From Candidatus Poseidoniaceae archaeon (lineage in GTDB: Archaea; Thermoplasmatota; Poseidoniia; Poseidoniales; Poseidoniaceae): DNA of 8,854 nucleotides. This document shows positions 1-6,563 of this stretch, piece after piece; position 1 is the first letter of the stretch, and each line of letters begins with the position of its first letter. Position numbers and translations under genes: made by a program. The stretch is taken from the NCBI GenBank assembly GCA_022451835.1, contig JAKUNX010000074.1, positions 1-8,854 of the forward strand, in the 5' to 3' direction. The notes under the pieces were generated by a model. That model saw only the letters and a list, made by a program, of their open reading frames with translations. It was not told where the DNA came from and ran no database searches.

Positions 1-806
1 ACGAAACAATTAGTTTAGCTCAATTATTTCATGGTGGTATGCGCGCACCCAGAGAGATATATGTTGTTCAGCCAATTTCTGCAAGTGAAAATACCGAACC
101 AAATATGAATGGGGAATACACTAGGGAAATGTCCTCAAACGAGGTAAATGAAATGATTCAATCATTTACAGATGCTGCACTTCGCTGTGAAAAAGCTGGA
201 TTTGATGGTGTTGAACTTCACGGTGCTCATTCCTACTTAATATGCCAGTTTTTGGGCGCAGTAACCAATCGCAGAAATGACGAATGGGGTGGTGATATTC
301 ACGGTCGAAGCAAATTTTTGAAAGAAATCATCAAATCCATTAGAAAAGTTACAAACAAAAATTTTCTAATTGCGGTACGTATCTCTCCAATTATTGAAAA
401 GGCAGGAATTTACTTGAAAGACAGTCTTGAACTTGCACGTTCGTTGTGCAAGATGGATATTGATATGCTACACATCTCATGTTGGGATGTTTTCGAAGAA
501 GTTGGAGACGGTAATGATGAAAGCCTAACAAAACGATTTAGGAATGTAATACCAGCAGAATTTCCCCTTATCTCTACAGGAGCTGTTTGGGATACAAAAG
601 AAGCACAATGGTTGATTGATGAAGGCGCAGATATTGTTGGTGTTGCCCGAGTTGGAATTGCACATCCTGACTGGCCACAGAACCTTGCTGATGAAAATTA
701 CCAACCTCAAAGGCCACCATTTAGTGTGAAACATTTGGAAAGTGTTGACTTAAGCCCTGTATTTATCGATTACATGAAGCGATGGAAAAACTTCGTGGTA
801 AAATAA
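1..806 (+). CDS. Old Yellow Enzyme family NADH:flavin oxidoreductase, 5'-truncated by window edge
   Basis: This is the C-terminal ~267 residues of an FMN-dependent ene-reductase of the OYE/YqjM family, which reduces activated C=C bonds with NAD(P)H. The frame is open to the left edge (first full codon at base 3) and the visible residues QLFHGGMRAP form the family's conserved 'QLxHxG' strand, so the ATG at 39 is internal and roughly 80-100 residues are missing. The substrate-binding pair is visible as LHGAHSYL (His73 and His76 of the visible part), followed by QFLGAVTNRRNDEWGG, the usual 'QFLSPxxNxRxDxxGG' block. The phosphate-binding end is STGAVW...DIVGVARVGIAHPDWP. The protein stops soon after this, so it lacks the iron-sulfur and second flavin domains of 2,4-dienoyl-CoA reductases. 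The usual 'ENRxRF' is here HGRSKF. The substrate cannot be deduced. It converges on the next gene with a 53-nt gap. Confidence 0.93.
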   Translation, partial: ETISLAQLFHGGMRAPREIYVVQPISASENTEPNMNGEYTREMSSNEVNEMIQSFTDAALRCEKAGFDGVELHGAHSYLICQFLGAVTNRRNDEWGGDIHGRSKFLKEIIKSIRKVTNKNFLIAVRISPIIEKAGIYLKDSLELARSLCKMDIDMLHISCWDVFEEVGDGNDESLTKRFRNVIPAEFPLISTGAVWDTKEAQWLIDEGADIVGVARVGIAHPDWPQNLADENYQPQRPPFSVKHLESVDLSPVFIDYMKRWKNFVVK

Positions 807-812
807 AAAGTT
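799..812 (-). terminator. Possible U-rich terminator for the acyltransferase gene
   Basis: Read leftwards past the stop at 860, the transcript meets CTTTTTATTTTACC, a U5-A-U4 tract overlapping the last codons of the convergent oxidoreductase gene. Archaeal RNA polymerase commonly terminates at such U-tracts without a hairpin. For the rightward gene, the first comparable plus-strand tract is T6 at 895-900, inside the opposing gene's 3' end. Only the tracts are visible; termination is inferred. Confidence 0.3.
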
Positions 813-859
813 GAATTTTACAATTTGAAAAGACGAGATTTAAACTAGAAAAGGAATCA

Positions 860-1969
860 TTAGGTTTCGAATTTGTGGGTCAAAGGCCTACCAATTTTTT
901 GAGCCATAAAACGGATTAATCCCCAATTTAGACGACGCCACCAAGATAAATGTGAGGTCTTAACCATGGTAAATTCTTCATTAGTAACCCCACCGCGCAA
1001 TTGCTTGAATTTATTTGCCCCAGAACTGGCATGCCGGTGAAAATTATAATCTGAACTGGTTCTAGTGATTTTGGCAGTAATAATTCGGTACAGAACATTT
1101 GCATTTGGGTGATGATGATCATAACCCAAAATCGGCGTGGTTGAAACTTCGTCTACAACCTTCATGCCTAATACTCCAATGATTTTGTCACCATCAACTA
1201 ATAGTTGGTAATTCAGAATTTTCCTATTAGAACACTCGTAATGAAATAATGGCGTGAAACGAGGGTTATTTTTGGAATATTTTCCTAAGTATAATTGATC
1301 ATACAGTTCAGCAACACGTGATGCCTGTTCATCGTCCAGAATGACATCTGATAGCCATTTAAAGCCCAACTTTTGTTCAAGTTTTTCATCACGTAGAATT
1401 TGCCGCCTTTTTCCTTTTTGGAAGTGCTCGATTGGTTTGTGAGGAAACAACAACACATTGCGAGCAAACATTGGCTTGAATCCACATCCTATTAGAGCAT
1501 CATAATCATTTGAATTTAGGCCACGGTTAACCGAGCGAACTAAAATCGCATGTTTTGGATTTGATTTTTCAACCTCTGATACAACTTCTTCCCATTCTTT
1601 TGCTCTCAACCCCTTAGGAAAAAGGTTCGTTGAAAGCCCAAAATTATTGATGGTAAAGGCTTGGTCTACCTTTGCAAAGCGCAGAAAAAAGCCTATCAAC
1701 CATAGTGGGGGCATCAATACCAACTTCGAAAAGCGAAGACCAACTATATCCATTTCTTCCCTTAAGTAATGGTAATAGTGAGTAAATGTAGAAATTGTAT
1801 AGCATAATGTTTCTTTAGTCATTTGATTTTTAGTGTAAGGAACCAACTTGTCTCCAATAGTTATCAATCCAGATTCACAATCTAAATTGTCAGCAAGATT
1901 TTCCCATCCGTGTTGACGAACCATTTCATCCCATCCCTGCACTAAATCAAGGTGAGAGAGAGTTTCCAT
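860..1969 (-). CDS. FemAB/GNAT-superfamily acyltransferase-like protein (369 aa)
   Basis: The protein looks like a member of the FemAB/'BioF2-like' group of the GNAT superfamily, which transfers acyl or aminoacyl groups to amines. The N-terminal third carries a hydrophobic patch (LVLMPPLWLIGFFLRF, about residues 83-98). The C-terminal half has the GNAT-like pattern: a strand with NYQLLVDGDKIIGVLGMKV, then GYDHHHPNANVLYRIITAKI, then HRHASSGANKFKQLRGG (from His313), which resembles the 'S-x-G...FKxxRG' end of FemAB-like domains. The basic, tryptophan-rich tail (SWWRRLNWGLIRFMAQKIG) may bind membrane. The ATG at 1969 is chosen because a TATA-like box lies 26 nt upstream. The gene is transcribed divergently from the ATP-grasp operon, so a shared pathway is plausible but inferred. 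Donor and acceptor are unknown, and the family call rests on motif shape only. Confidence 0.7.
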   Translation of the reverse strand: METLSHLDLVQGWDEMVRQHGWENLADNLDCESGLITIGDKLVPYTKNQMTKETLCYTISTFTHYYHYLREEMDIVGLRFSKLVLMPPLWLIGFFLRFAKVDQAFTINNFGLSTNLFPKGLRAKEWEEVVSEVEKSNPKHAILVRSVNRGLNSNDYDALIGCGFKPMFARNVLLFPHKPIEHFQKGKRRQILRDEKLEQKLGFKWLSDVILDDEQASRVAELYDQLYLGKYSKNNPRFTPLFHYECSNRKILNYQLLVDGDKIIGVLGMKVVDEVSTTPILGYDHHHPNANVLYRIITAKITRTSSDYNFHRHASSGANKFKQLRGGVTNEEFTMVKTSHLSWWRRLNWGLIRFMAQKIGRPLTHKFET

Positions 1970-1990
1970 AGCGTAATGAGGCCAGGCCGA

Positions 1991-2000
1991 ATATTACATT
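1991..2000 (-). promoter_or_regulatory. TATA-like box of the leftward acyltransferase gene
   Basis: On the minus strand this reads AATGTAATAT, preceded by a purine-rich CGAAAAA that could serve as BRE. Its centre is 26 nt before the ATG at 1969, and no Shine-Dalgarno sequence lies between them. This is the geometry of an archaeal leaderless promoter. Confidence 0.5.
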
Positions 2001-2030
2001 TTTTCGCCGGCTAACGTCTTTGTTCTAGCC

Positions 2031-2040
2031 ATACTTTATT
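2031..2040 (+). promoter_or_regulatory. TATA-like box of the ATP-grasp/KAS III operon
   Basis: ATACTTTATT is centred 28 nt before the ATG at 2064, with no convincing ribosome binding site in between. Together with the opposite box at 1991-2000 it makes the 94-nt gap a compact divergent promoter, with boxes about 40 nt apart. A common regulator could act on both, but I see no clear operator palindrome. Confidence 0.5.
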
Positions 2041-2063
2041 CGATACTTCAATGTGGAAAGTTC

Positions 2064-3182
2064 ATGGCAAAGGTACTTGTAACGTGTGCTAGAAGCCCTG
2101 CAGCCATACACCTCGGTAGATTGTTGCATGAATCAGGTCACACTGTTATTTTGGCAGATACCAAGAGATTTCACTTGGGTAGGTGGAGATCTTGGCCAAA
2201 TAAGTGCTTGCGTCATCCTTCACCTCGTTTTGAGAGTCGACAGTTTTCGCAGTGGTTGCAACAAGTTGTGAAAACAGAATCCATTGATTGTGTGATTCCA
2301 GTATATGAAGAAACCTTCCACCATGGATTGAACCATGGAACTCTAGATTGTGACCACTTTTGTTCGAATATAGAGACATTGGATAGATTACACAACAAAT
2401 ATGAGTTCATTCAATTTGCTAAAAGTATAGGTATCAAAGTTCCAGAAACGATTTTAGTAAAAAATATTTCACAAATCAAATCAAAACTAACTCCAGAACA
2501 CATTCTAAAACCGGTGTATTCGAGGTTTGGTGAAAATGTTATCATTAAACCTAATCCAAACAAATTGAAAATCGATGTGAGCGAAACAAATCCTTGGATT
2601 CTTCAAGAAAGGTTGGATGGAAAACAATACTGTCTGCAAGGAATTTGCAAGGATGGCAAAGTTTTGTCATGTGTAGCATACTCTAGCGAATTTACTGTTT
2701 CTAAAAGTTCAGTTTTCTTCGAGAAAACCGGTAAAGGCGACTTAGGGGGAATAATAGAAAAAGTTGCGTCGAATTGCAATTATACCGGATTCCTTTCATT
2801 CGATGTTATACTTGGCGAAGATGGAGTAGTACGGCCAATTGAATGTAATCCTAGAGCAACCAGCGCTTTGCATCTATATTCAGCTAAAGACAAGATCGAT
2901 AATGCTATTTTGAAAGGAGATGTAATCCAATGTACTGGAATAAGTCGAAGGCTGGTTTTGCCAATGTGGATAAACCTTGTATCTAACCTCTTCAAAAAAG
3001 GTCATTTCAAGAACTGGAGAAAAGCAATCAAGAGGTCTAAATCGGTAGAATGGAATGTCTTTGACCCTCGACCAGGACTTTTACAATTGATTTCACTGCT
3101 CGGATTTACAATGGTTGCTCTAAGACGTAGAATTTCTTTGATTGCTGCAACAACCTACGAATTCGAGTGGAATGGTAAATGA
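2064..3182 (+). CDS. CarB-like ATP-grasp ligase (372 aa)
   Basis: ATP-grasp enzymes activate a carboxylate as an acyl phosphate and couple it to an amine or other nucleophile. The N-terminal pre-ATP-grasp domain (about 1-100) opens with a Rossmann-like strand, KVLVTCARSPAAIHLGRLL, and continues to DCVIPVYEE. The nucleotide-binding half contains HILKPVYSRFG with Lys149 as the likely ATP-contacting lysine, then the hinge strand WILQERLDG. The metal-binding end is FDVILGEDG...RPIECNPR, with Asp247, Glu260 and Asn262 in the positions expected for Mg2+ ligands. A C-terminal extension of ~100 residues (about 275-372) is basic, contains a hydrophobic helix, and ends TTYEFEWNG; its role is unknown. 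The enzyme is soluble or peripherally membrane-bound. It is first in the operon, 47 nt before the KAS III gene, so it probably ligates a precursor or product of that enzyme. Substrate unknown. Confidence 0.88.
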   Translation: MAKVLVTCARSPAAIHLGRLLHESGHTVILADTKRFHLGRWRSWPNKCLRHPSPRFESRQFSQWLQQVVKTESIDCVIPVYEETFHHGLNHGTLDCDHFCSNIETLDRLHNKYEFIQFAKSIGIKVPETILVKNISQIKSKLTPEHILKPVYSRFGENVIIKPNPNKLKIDVSETNPWILQERLDGKQYCLQGICKDGKVLSCVAYSSEFTVSKSSVFFEKTGKGDLGGIIEKVASNCNYTGFLSFDVILGEDGVVRPIECNPRATSALHLYSAKDKIDNAILKGDVIQCTGISRRLVLPMWINLVSNLFKKGHFKNWRKAIKRSKSVEWNVFDPRPGLLQLISLLGFTMVALRRRISLIAATTYEFEWNGK

Positions 3183-3227
3183 CTGTCGGCTCAATCTTTT
3201 TCTACTGAGAAGATACAACATTTACTT

Positions 3228-3233
3228 AGGTGG
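3228..3233 (+). promoter_or_regulatory. AGGTGG Shine-Dalgarno-like site deciding the KAS III start
   Basis: AGGTGG contains AGGTG, complementary to the archaeal 16S 3' end (CACCU). It lies 5 nt before TTG 3239, a good initiation spacing. It overlaps the formal first codon GTG 3230, which directly follows an in-frame TAG (3227-3229). The site therefore favours TTG 3239 as the true start. Confidence 0.45.
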
Positions 3234-4252
3234 GCAATTTGTATACACAGATAAGTGGATTCGCGTGTTACCTTCCACCGAATCTCAAAAGAAGCGAAGA
3301 CACCATTCCTTTTGGCACACTTCCAAGAGGAATCGACTTCAAGCGATTGACCAAAATAGAGTCGCATCATGAGGTATTAGAAGGCCAAGGTTCGCTAGAA
3401 CTGGCAATAGAAGCTTCCAACAAAGCGATTGAAAGGTCAGGGGTGTCTAAAGAGGAGATTGATTTAGTAATCTCTTGCTCAGTTACCAAGTTGAATTCCA
3501 AACTTCAAAATTTAATCGAACCATGCCTAGCATCTAACATCAGTTCAGCACTTGGTATCGATGCTCAAAATTTCGATGTAGCCAACGCTTGTTCTGGAAT
3601 GGTCACAGGATTACTGATTGCAGATAGAAAAATTAAGGCTGGAAAAATTCGTAATGCACTCGTGGTTTCAGGAGAATATCTGACCGGTGCTTTGTACGAA
3701 GCACTTGATAAAAACCTGCTATTAAATCCAAAAGCGCTTGCAAGTTTGACCATTGGTGATGCTGGAGGAGCTTATGTCATTTCCAGAAGCGAAGAAGATA
3801 GAATTCGATTCTTTGAGCCAATAACATTGGCCCAATATAGCCAGTTGTGTATTGGTGATGCAGCCATAGGCAGACCAGGTCCAGCGATGAGAACAGAATC
3901 TCGGAAACTCCAAAATGCTGCTTTGGAAAATTTGGGCGAATATCTTAAACGCGGTATTAAGAGCCCGGAAGAATGGAGTTCTCATCATCATTTTATTTCA
4001 CATCAAACTTCGCCTAGGGCGGTCGAAAAAGGGGCATTAGTTATTGGAAAAGCCTTGGGTAACTCAGATGCTGTTCGTTCGATTTCAGATACAGGAAACA
4101 CAGCTTCAACCTCTCATGTAACCGTTTTGGAAAAATTGCTTGAAAATGGGGAATTGGCATCTAACCAGAAGATTTACTTCATTGCCTTTGGGTCTGGACT
4201 ATCACTAATTGGCATGAATTTTCATCTCCCATTGGGGGTTGAAAAATGGTAG
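3230..4252 (+). CDS. 3-oxoacyl-ACP synthase III (KAS III/FabH-like) condensing enzyme
   Basis: This is a full-length (~340 aa) thiolase-fold KAS III, the class that joins an acyl-CoA to a malonyl or other nucleophile, or transfers acyl groups to amines or alcohols. The catalytic triad is complete: Cys121 in DVANACSGMVTG, His258 in SHQTSPRAV, and Asn290 in DTGNTASTS. The closing strand FGSGLSLIG is also typical. FabH of fatty-acid synthesis usually has HQAN, so HQTS points to a specialised enzyme; since archaea generally lack bacterial-type fatty-acid synthesis, secondary metabolism or an unusual lipid is likelier. The outer limit used is GTG 3230, but TTG 3239 is attractive: it gives MYTQISGFACYLPP, matching the usual family N-terminus, and sits 5 nt after AGGTGG. 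The stop overlaps the next gene by 7 nt, indicating coupled translation with the half-KAS partner. Confidence 0.92.
   Translation: MGNLYTQISGFACYLPPNLKRSEDTIPFGTLPRGIDFKRLTKIESHHEVLEGQGSLELAIEASNKAIERSGVSKEEIDLVISCSVTKLNSKLQNLIEPCLASNISSALGIDAQNFDVANACSGMVTGLLIADRKIKAGKIRNALVVSGEYLTGALYEALDKNLLLNPKALASLTIGDAGGAYVISRSEEDRIRFFEPITLAQYSQLCIGDAAIGRPGPAMRTESRKLQNAALENLGEYLKRGIKSPEEWSSHHHFISHQTSPRAVEKGALVIGKALGNSDAVRSISDTGNTASTSHVTVLEKLLENGELASNQKIYFIAFGSGLSLIGMNFHLPLGVEKW
4234..4240 (+). promoter_or_regulatory. Shine-Dalgarno-like site of the half-KAS gene
   Basis: GGGGGTT lies just before ATG 4246, inside the last codons of the KAS III gene. It resembles the GGAGGT consensus and supports this start at the 7-nt gene overlap. 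Confidence 0.5.
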
Positions 4253-4956
4253 GTATTTTGGCATTCAGGTATGAGCCAATCAACAAAAAATCCTTGTCAA
4301 AATCATTAAAGGGAATTACTAATAAATTGTGCAAGCAGCATGAAATAGATTTGCAAGATATCGGTTTGATCGTCCACACCGGGACATATCGCCAGAATTT
4401 CCGCCAAGAACCTGCCTTTGCAGCCCACTTGCAACAAGCCCTCAAAATTGGCTGCGAAGATATAACCTCAAGCAGCAAACATGTATTCTCCTTTGATGTT
4501 CTTGACGGTAGTTGTGGCCCTCATCATGCACTAGAAACAATCGCAGATTTGTTGCCAACAATGGATTGCAAGTATGCTCTGTTTACAGCAGGAGATTATC
4601 GCCCGAACAAGGAAACTGAATGGAATCACAACCCAATATCATTTGTAGCCATTATTTCCAAAGATGGACCATTAGAAATTCTTGATTGCAGTTTTGATCA
4701 TAAACAGCAAAATGATTTTACCTCTACTGCGATACTAAAGAAAAAATACCATTCAGAAGCATTTACTTCTGAGCCGCAGATTACCGAACACAGCATTGAA
4801 GACGATATATTCATTGCATCTTCAGAATGGCTTTCAGGTGAGCAAGTATCTCGTTTTGTCGAATGGGCAAAATCAAAGAACGGAATCATCACACATCGCA
4901 TCAAGAATCGAAATGGTAGGGTCTCTGATTTGAGATGGAGGGTAAATGGTGAATAG
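4246..4956 (+). CDS. Half-length KAS III-like protein with displaced catalytic Cys (236 aa)
   Basis: The N-terminal half aligns by eye with the preceding KAS III: IGLIVHTGTYRQN with IDLVISCSVTKLN, EPAFAAHLQQALKIG with EPCLASNISSALGID, and FDVLDGSCGPHHALETIADLL with FDVANACSGMVTGLLIADRK. Counting from the shared Asp (Asp84), the catalytic Cys position is Ser89 and the Cys is one residue later (Cys90). The C-terminal region has no HQxN or GNT motif, and the chain is ~100 residues short of a full KAS III. Alone it should not be a normal condensing enzyme. Its start overlaps the KAS III stop, so a non-catalytic or chaperoning partner in a heterodimer is the best inference. The established parallel is PqsC/PqsB of quinolone synthesis, where PqsC is active and PqsB degenerate. 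Its own stop overlaps the next gene by 11 nt. Chemistry at Cys90 remains possible. Confidence 0.82.
   Translation: MVGILAFRYEPINKKSLSKSLKGITNKLCKQHEIDLQDIGLIVHTGTYRQNFRQEPAFAAHLQQALKIGCEDITSSSKHVFSFDVLDGSCGPHHALETIADLLPTMDCKYALFTAGDYRPNKETEWNHNPISFVAIISKDGPLEILDCSFDHKQQNDFTSTAILKKKYHSEAFTSEPQITEHSIEDDIFIASSEWLSGEQVSRFVEWAKSKNGIITHRIKNRNGRVSDLRWRVNGE
4937..4943 (+). promoter_or_regulatory. Shine-Dalgarno site of the PmoC-like gene
   Basis: GGAGGGT lies within the end of the half-KAS gene; its GGAGG core is 4 nt before ATG 4946. It is the best ribosome binding site in the window and fixes this start. Confidence 0.6.
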
Positions 4957-6553
4957 ACCAAGATTTGTCTATTTCTTCTGTATCTTCTTAACACTGTACC
5001 ATCTAATTGCTAGGTTGGGGCTCTCAATCGATATACAATGGCATTTAGATGTGGGTAGAGACAGAATGTTAACTCCGCCTCATGTGATGATTTTGGCGGG
5101 ATTTCCATTCTGTATATTGTTTTCATTATACTATTTATTTATCAATACAAAAGACTACAAATCTGGCAAAGAAATTTCTGGATTCAAAATATTCGGATTT
5201 ATTGCCCCAGGTTCGGTTTGGATGATTTTACTTGGGATGTTTTCGATTGGAATAGGTGCGATTTATGATGATTATTGGCATGCTCAATTTGGCATCGACA
5301 CCACTGTGATTACTCCTCCGCACATGTTTACATTATTCGGAGGGATGTTGGCTGAATTTGCCAGTGTTTTGTTGGTTAGAGATTTGATGAAATATGATAC
5401 TGAGAATCAATTCAGAGGCAAAAATGTTCTTGCAGCGATACTCTTGTGGACTTTATTATTACATGGCAGTTTCGCATTTTTGAACTTCATTGACCCTCGA
5501 GCAGCAACAATTTCGGTTTTCGGATTTACGACGATGTTGCATCTATACTTTGGACCAATGGTTGTAATTACAATATTGCTAATTGCAAAACAATGGTTTG
5601 ATCCTAAATTAATCTATATTCTCGGCGGATTTACCTTCGTAATTCAAAGTGCTATGTTCATCTTTATTCCAATCGCAGTTGACCTTCTAATGGGTCCTTC
5701 ACACACTTATCGTCCAGGTGCTCCAAACACTGTATGGGCTGCACATTGCGTTACATACCTGTTTGTCTTGGTCGCATTTGTATTTGCCAAATTCGATTTG
5801 GCCAATCGTCCAAATTTACTGGTCATTGTTGCATTAATTAGCGATGTAATCTTCTCACCATTTATCCCGGTCTTTTATCCATCTAAAGTAGGATTTTTCG
5901 TCACAATGGTGAATTTGGTAATCGCATTCTTATTGCTCAGACTGAGTATTCCTTTAATTCTCAAATACTGTGCAAGAATCCTTTCATCGCTGGAAAGTGG
6001 AATTATTGAATTCAAACCAAGAACCAAATCCCTTGCGATATTATTGGTTCTATTATTCATAACTCCGGTCAGCGCTCATGACAACAATTTTGAAGAAGGT
6101 TCAGGATTTGATGCTCCAATGCGTATCGAAGTCGAAATAGATGGCATTGAGGTCTGGGTTGAATTCATGCTGTGGCCACCGAAAGCACCGCAATCATGTG
6201 AGATTCTATTGGTTGCTGAAGACAATGAATCACGTATTGACAGAATGTGGACAGAGATTGTCTATCTTGATGATAATGGCGAAGTTAGGATGATTCAAGA
6301 ATTCAAACAATATCCTGGGCAATCCATCTGGTTTGGTGAAAATTATTTCACATTCAGCGGAAATCAAACATTGGAGATTAAGGCGTCAATTGCAGGTGAA
6401 GAGTTTAGTGATTATATCTCCTTAGAGGTAGACCCTCCAGCCTCAATTCCAGTTTGGCTAGCATGGACAATTTCTTCAATTTGGGTGTTTACAATATATG
6501 CAGTACCATATTTCGCAGCTGGTATGCGAAAGACGGTAGAAAGCGAAGAATGA
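4946..6553 (+). CDS. Polytopic membrane protein with two PmoC-like metal-site motifs and a C-terminal beta-domain (535 aa)
   Basis: About eleven hydrophobic segments span residues 7-376, followed by an extracytoplasmic domain (378-505) and a final membrane helix (~508-527). Two motifs follow helices: D29IQWH33...G-R-D39...PPH46, and D108DYWH112...G-I-D118...PPH126. Their spacings, D-x3-H-x12-H and D-x3-H-x13-H, equal those of the two PmoC copper sites of particulate methane monooxygenase (Asp156/His160/His173; Asn227/His231/His245), and the flanks (W-H, R-D, T-P-x-H) also agree with PmoC as I recall it. The segment between sites is similar in length (62 versus 54 residues). The C-terminal domain begins at a signal-like junction, TPVSA|HDNN, and looks beta-rich like YtkA/CopC/PmoB modules, though it has no further His. 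A copper- or other metal-binding membrane oxidase or sensor is inferred; PmoA and a separate PmoB are not seen here. It overlaps the upstream gene, so it belongs to the KAS operon. Confidence 0.8.
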   Translation: MVNRPRFVYFFCIFLTLYHLIARLGLSIDIQWHLDVGRDRMLTPPHVMILAGFPFCILFSLYYLFINTKDYKSGKEISGFKIFGFIAPGSVWMILLGMFSIGIGAIYDDYWHAQFGIDTTVITPPHMFTLFGGMLAEFASVLLVRDLMKYDTENQFRGKNVLAAILLWTLLLHGSFAFLNFIDPRAATISVFGFTTMLHLYFGPMVVITILLIAKQWFDPKLIYILGGFTFVIQSAMFIFIPIAVDLLMGPSHTYRPGAPNTVWAAHCVTYLFVLVAFVFAKFDLANRPNLLVIVALISDVIFSPFIPVFYPSKVGFFVTMVNLVIAFLLLRLSIPLILKYCARILSSLESGIIEFKPRTKSLAILLVLLFITPVSAHDNNFEEGSGFDAPMRIEVEIDGIEVWVEFMLWPPKAPQSCEILLVAEDNESRIDRMWTEIVYLDDNGEVRMIQEFKQYPGQSIWFGENYFTFSGNQTLEIKASIAGEEFSDYISLEVDPPASIPVWLAWTISSIWVFTIYAVPYFAAGMRKTVESEE

Positions 6554-6557
6554 GACT

Positions 6558-6563
6558 AGGTGG
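6558..6563 (+). promoter_or_regulatory. AGGTGG Shine-Dalgarno-like site at the start of the last operon gene
   Basis: The heptamer TAGGTGG, identical to that at 3227-3233, again overlaps the formal GTG start (6560) and an in-frame TAG (6557-6559). The codon 5 nt downstream is CTG 6569. If the site acts as at 3228, initiation could be at this rare codon; GTG 6560 is the conservative choice. Confidence 0.35.

Noticed and set aside
3142..3372. Rightward 76-codon frame bridging the ATP-grasp and KAS III genes
   Set aside because: It overlaps two well-supported genes in another frame and has no family signal.
3722..3991. Leftward 89-codon frame within the KAS III gene
   Set aside because: Antisense shadow of a gene with an intact catalytic triad.
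3230..4252. Archaeal HMG-CoA synthase instead of KAS III
   Set aside because: The sequence around Cys121, the HQTS motif and the GNTAS motif fit FabH-type enzymes, and the thiolase/DUF35 partners of archaeal HMG-CoA synthase are absent.
4179..4478. Leftward 99-codon frame over the KAS/half-KAS junction
   Set aside because: Antisense to two homologous, motif-bearing genes; no coding signature or promoter.
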